Source: Nematostella vectensis (lineage: Eukaryota > Cnidaria > Anthozoa > Actiniaria > Edwardsiidae). Taken from it: a stretch of DNA of 60,000 bases. A program made the translations under genes and the position numbers. Positions 57,301 to 60,000 of this stretch are shown piece after piece. Under the pieces are notes generated by a model. That model saw only the letters and a program-made list of their open reading frames with translations. It searched no databases and was not told the DNA's origin. The stretch's first letter is position 1. The number at the start of each line of letters is the position of its first letter. Location of the stretch: contig NC_064034.1 in NCBI RefSeq assembly GCF_932526225.1, forward strand, positions 15,142,887 to 15,202,886. Direction: 5' to 3'.

Positions 57301-59167
57301 GAGAACACACAAAATTTGTTGTTGAACATCCTTGTACGTAGACTTTGGAAACCTACATGTGCATGTCACAGAATTACGTGCCACTTGAATTATATAATTT
57401 AGTAATAGCCAGTCCCAGCACGGTACAATGCTGTTGACAAATTTACCTACCTTGGCAGTACTCTCTCCAGAAACGTTGTCCTCGATGACGAAGTTACCAA
57501 CAGACTCGCCATAGCAAGCGCCGCATTTGGAAGGCTTCGTAAGAACGTTTGGAAAAGGAGAGGGATAAGAACAGATACAAAGATCAAAGTGTATCGTGCC
57601 GTTGTGCTGCCTATGCTACTTTACGGGTCTGAAACCTGGACTATCTACAAGCGCCATGCGATGAAGCTTAACCATTTCCACACTACCTGTCTGAGGAAAA
57701 TTCTCAATGTTCGCTGGCAAGAAAAGATCCCGGATACTGAGGTCCTTGCACGTGCAGGTCTGCCCAGCATTCACACCATCCTGAAACAGTCTCAGCTTCG
57801 CTGGGCGGGGCACGTAGCTCGTATGCCTGATGAACGGCTTCCTAAGAAACTTCTGTTTGGTGAGCTTCAGCACGGAAAACGCTGCAAAGGTGGCCAGAAG
57901 AAGAGATTTAAAGACACCCTAAAACTCTCGCTGAAAGCATTCAACATCGATCACACCTCGTGGGAGCTTCTGGCACAAAACCGTCAAGGTTGGCGCCGTG
58001 TCATTCGCAACGGTGCTGCGGCATGCGAGGCAAATTGGACAGCTGCCGCAGAGGAGCGTAGAGCCGCCAGAAAGTCTCAAGATCCCAAAGCTGCAACAAT
58101 ACCATGCCCTCAGTGCCCCAGGCTTTTCCGTGCACAGATTGGCCTTATTAGCCATCTGCGCACCCACAAGCGTCCTTAGTCCCGCTCAGGATGACGGTGA
58201 AAATGTAAAAATTGAACACGATGGTCCTCGTCGTAGCCACGGACAAACAACACACTCCGTGTACCAATGTACTTTCCCTTTTTTAGTAAATTTATTCCTT
58301 TGGTGTGTCCTTGTTATGTATTTACTATATAGTAAGTACAGTAATGTTGTTTACTCAATGGAGTTGAAAAAAAATGTGTTTCAGTTTTGCCCGTCCAGCG
58401 TCAAGGCCCAGTAGTTATTAAAAAGGCCCGGCTCGCCCGAGTCCGGTTTTTCCCAGCACAAATGGCTCAAAGTTTTGCTGTCTCCCCTTTCACCTTACTA
58501 AATTGGCACGCTAGCGGGCAAGTAGCGGGTTTTGTCAAGGCATGCTATCGGGTGTTAAGCAGGTATATCTTAAAAGGCACGCTAGGGTGCAAGTGGACAT
58601 GTCTTAGAGAGCACGCTAACGGGCAAATAGCAGGCGTTCGTCAAGTCACGGTAGCAGGTGTTTATCGGGCATAATTTTAGAGGCCAGTCAGCGGGCAAGT
58701 GGCGGGCCTGCATTTGAAAAGGATGCTAGCGGGCCTTCTTTAAAGAACAGTCCAGTGGGCATCAAGTGAGAATGCTAGCAGGTCTGTAGCTGGCGTTTTC
58801 ACCAGGTAAAGGTAGTTGTTTTGGTGAAAATATAATTGCGAGGGGGGACAAATGGTCAGGCCTCGCTTAATCAGCTATTATAAGAAAGTCTATCAAACAA
58901 CTAAATTTTTATTGACAGTCATAGTCAAAGGTATGTCAATTTCTATTGTATTAGTGTATTGTATTGTATTGGATTTCTATTATATTGTACATTTTTTAGG
59001 TAATTTTGTAGAAATTCAAAGACTTGGAAATCAGTCCTACGTATACGTGGTTATTAGTCCTGTATAATGACTTTTAATACTCTAATTAATTTTCTCACTC
59101 TCATTGTTCTTGTTCTAGATCTTGTGGGATGAGAATGTTGTCCCTACTGAGTTCTATTCTGGAGAAG
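48314..59167 (+). CDS. AQR: Aquarius, intron-binding spliceosomal helicase, N-terminal 19 exons (3' partial)
   Basis: Aquarius is an SF1 RNA helicase of the spliceosome that binds introns upstream of the branch site. Exons: 48314-48391, 48499-48552, 48667-48707, 50324-50359, 50464-50509, 50600-50674, 50827-50904, 51452-51514, 51850-51918, 51987-52087, 52379-52455, 53033-53097, 53484-53600, 53671-53722, 55068-55129, 56003-56106, 56494-56593, 56692-56763, 59119-59167. All are GT-AG, with phases joining into one open frame of about 446 codons, roughly the first 30% of the protein (about 1450-1500 residues in animals). This is the helical ARM-like N-terminal domain. Diagnostic stretches are [56 protein letters not shown] and [17 protein letters not shown]. 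The helicase core lies beyond the window. The start is chosen as the first ATG in a frame whose product matches; no breaks are seen. Confidence 0.93.
48968..49046 (+). repeat. Local direct repeat in Aquarius intron
   Basis: GAATTCCCACGCTATTTTCT then CCGACAGAGAAGATG is followed about 46 bp later by GAATTCCCATGATATTTTCT then CTGACAGAGAAGATG. A two-copy diverged duplication. Confidence 0.75.
50014..50264. repeat. Perfect 22-bp inverted repeat pair, possible MITE
   Basis: TTGTCAGTGCAAATGGCAAT and the following TG (50014-50035) are matched exactly in inverted orientation at 50243-50264, enclosing about 207 bp of AT-rich DNA. This may be the terminal inverted repeat of a small non-autonomous transposon; no target duplication was identified. 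Confidence 0.6.
53872..54842. mobile_element. Non-autonomous DNA transposon in Aquarius intron
   Basis: Ends are inverted: AGGGAGTGTCCATTAAATAC at the left, and AGGGAGGTTCATTAAATAC on the reverse complement at the right. Both are followed inward by G-rich runs, and both ends are flanked by TA, a possible target duplication. The interior has C-runs and a two-copy direct repeat near 54020-54110 (ACGCCCTCAATAAGTAAAAA). No transposase remains. Superfamily not assigned. Confidence 0.55.
55265..55320 (+). ncRNA. Possible hammerhead-ribozyme relic
   Basis: CTGAAGA, then AGTCTTATTAAAGAC, then GAAAA resembles the hammerhead core CUGAUGA - stem II - GAAA with one core substitution (U to A). GTC/GAC forms the base of stem II. 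Hammerheads of this minimal type are known in Penelope-like retroelements. The flanking stem I is not evident, so this is at best a decayed copy. Confidence 0.25.
56835..58820. mobile_element. Composite element: inverted GC-rich arrays around a LINE fragment
   Basis: 56860-57200 holds irregular copies of a unit like TAAGGCCCGCTAGCGTCCA. 58420-58800 holds related units in the opposite orientation, such as CACGCTAGCGGGCAAGTAG. Between them sits a 5'-truncated LINE. All of it lies in the 2355-bp Aquarius intron between 56763 and 59119. The inverted subterminal arrays suggest a foldback-type DNA element into which the LINE inserted. Confidence 0.55.
57406..58179 (+). pseudogene. LINE ORF2 C-terminal fragment (5' truncated)
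   Basis: An open stretch follows a TAG at about 57403. It covers the end of a reverse transcriptase ([38 protein letters not shown]) and the post-RT domain ([20 protein letters not shown]), then a C-terminal C2H2-type finger ([20 protein letters not shown] followed by H). It ends TAG at 58177-58179. The catalytic RT and endonuclease parts are missing, as expected for 5'-truncated LINE insertions. The remaining frame is uninterrupted, suggesting a fairly recent insertion. Clade not assigned. Confidence 0.85.
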
Positions 59168-59356
59168 GTAGGATTCCAGAGTCTCACACAATTCTTAAGA
59201 CTATCAATAGTACTACAACAAGCTAGAATACTCCCCTAAACTGTTATGAGAGTACCTGATTGGAAAAGGGCAAATAGCACATCTCGTATGGCCCTATACA
59301 GTATAACACTATGATACTGATATCACACTTCAACACATTGACTTTGTACTACATAA

Positions 59357-59723
59357 AGGTGATGTTACACGCATCGTTTTGCAACATTATTTTTTCGTGC
59401 AACATGCTGCATGAAAAAAACGATTGCCGTGTAACATGGTCTTCTGCCTCGTTTTTTTATGCAACATTTTGTTTTGCAAGATTTTGAATCAGGATCACAA
59501 TCTTGCCACAAAAAATGACAAATTATGAAAAAAATTGATCCGTGTAACATCATGTCGTCGTTTTTGTGTGCAACAAATCCAACAAATTTACAAAAAGCCT
59601 GGGCTCTAGAATTTTGTTGCAAACGATGTTGCAAAACGATCCGTGTGACATGTACCCCAAAAATGGTGGCGTCATTTGTTGCACAAAAAAAAAACGTTGG
59701 AAACAACGTGGGTAACATCACCT
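59357..59723. mobile_element. MITE with TAA target duplication (PIF/Harbinger-like)
   Basis: Terminal inverted repeats begin AGGTGATGTTACACGC at the left, and AGGTGATGTTACCCACG on the reverse complement at the right. They are flanked by TAA at 59354-59356 and 59724-59726. A 3-bp TWA target site is characteristic of PIF/Harbinger. The 367-bp interior has several GCAAC/GTTGC-type inverted words and no gene. Confidence 0.65.
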
Positions 59724-59726
59724 TAA

Positions 59727-60000
59727 TGTGTGTATGGTATCCAGATTATAAGACCAAAAACAAACACAATGATAATATTTGCATTCCTTTATTGTTTGCT
59801 GGGAATAAGAAGAGCTGCATAGCTCAGAGTGGGTTGTATTCATGCTAAATGGTGCTATAAGTGATGACGGATGAAAACTGATCATTATCACAAAAGTACC
59901 TAATTTAGTGATGAAACTTATACTTCAAGGGAATGATACCTGATTCAGTACTGGAACTATCATAACCTCTACTCACAAGTGTTAAGCCTTATTGAAAACT
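59727..60000. other. Aquarius intron, no further exon seen
   Basis: The sequence after the small transposon is AT-rich intron. The next expected Aquarius coding block was not found before the window ends. Confidence 0.5.

Noticed and set aside
56835-58820. An autonomous intact LINE
   Set aside because: Only the end of the reverse transcriptase and the C-terminal finger are present; catalytic and endonuclease parts are missing.
1-60000. tRNA or rRNA genes
   Set aside because: No box A/B plus cloverleaf arrangement or conserved rRNA segment was noticed on either strand; a short one in AT-rich parts could be missed without a scan.

Overview
The window is eukaryotic and metazoan. It carries two intron-rich genes, both on the + strand: the last six exons of a nardilysin-like M16 metalloprotease (21504-26232) and the first nineteen exons of the spliceosomal intron-binding helicase Aquarius (48314-59167, running off the right edge). 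Long AT-rich introns, many small DNA transposons, and a transposon complement that I associate with sea anemones and corals suggest a cnidarian. That assignment is an inference from remembered resemblance, not a search.

Layout. 1-21488 is one uninterrupted 41-bp minisatellite of about 520 monomers with multi-kilobase higher-order duplications. It lies inside a nardilysin intron and stops about 15 nt before the splice acceptor. 21504-26232 holds the nardilysin exons. Three more of its introns and the region just after its stop codon each contain a different tandem repeat (periods about 16, 28, 52 and 64 bp). 26402-28760 is mostly featureless, with one weak candidate exon on the - strand. 28771-39865 is the most interesting part: a virus-like transposable element of about 10.7 kb with 155-bp terminal inverted repeats. 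It encodes an rve (DDE) integrase, a packaging-ATPase fragment, a likely major capsid protein, a likely minor capsid fragment, several small membrane or coiled-coil proteins, and a composite replication protein with a polymerase-like motif, an SF1 helicase and an HNH module. Nearly every gene is broken by stops, frameshifts, deletions or short tandem duplications, so this is a decayed integrated copy. 39881-48080 is intergenic: a foldback element, a retrotransposon gag remnant, 65 perfect copies of an octamer, and a roughly 198-bp satellite. 48087 onward is the Aquarius promoter and gene. Its introns host a LINE tail inside inverted GC-rich arrays, two or three non-autonomous DNA elements, a 22-bp inverted-repeat pair, and a possible hammerhead-ribozyme relic.

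How the genes fit together. Nardilysin and Aquarius are unrelated housekeeping genes that happen to be neighbours. The element between them has the logic of a Polinton/adintovirus-type selfish element: integrase for insertion, capsid genes and ATPase for packaging, and a polymerase-helicase for replication. Its genes are arranged in divergent blocks with clusters of perfect palindromes between them. The virus-like reading rests on motifs visible in the sequence plus family resemblance; no database search was possible.
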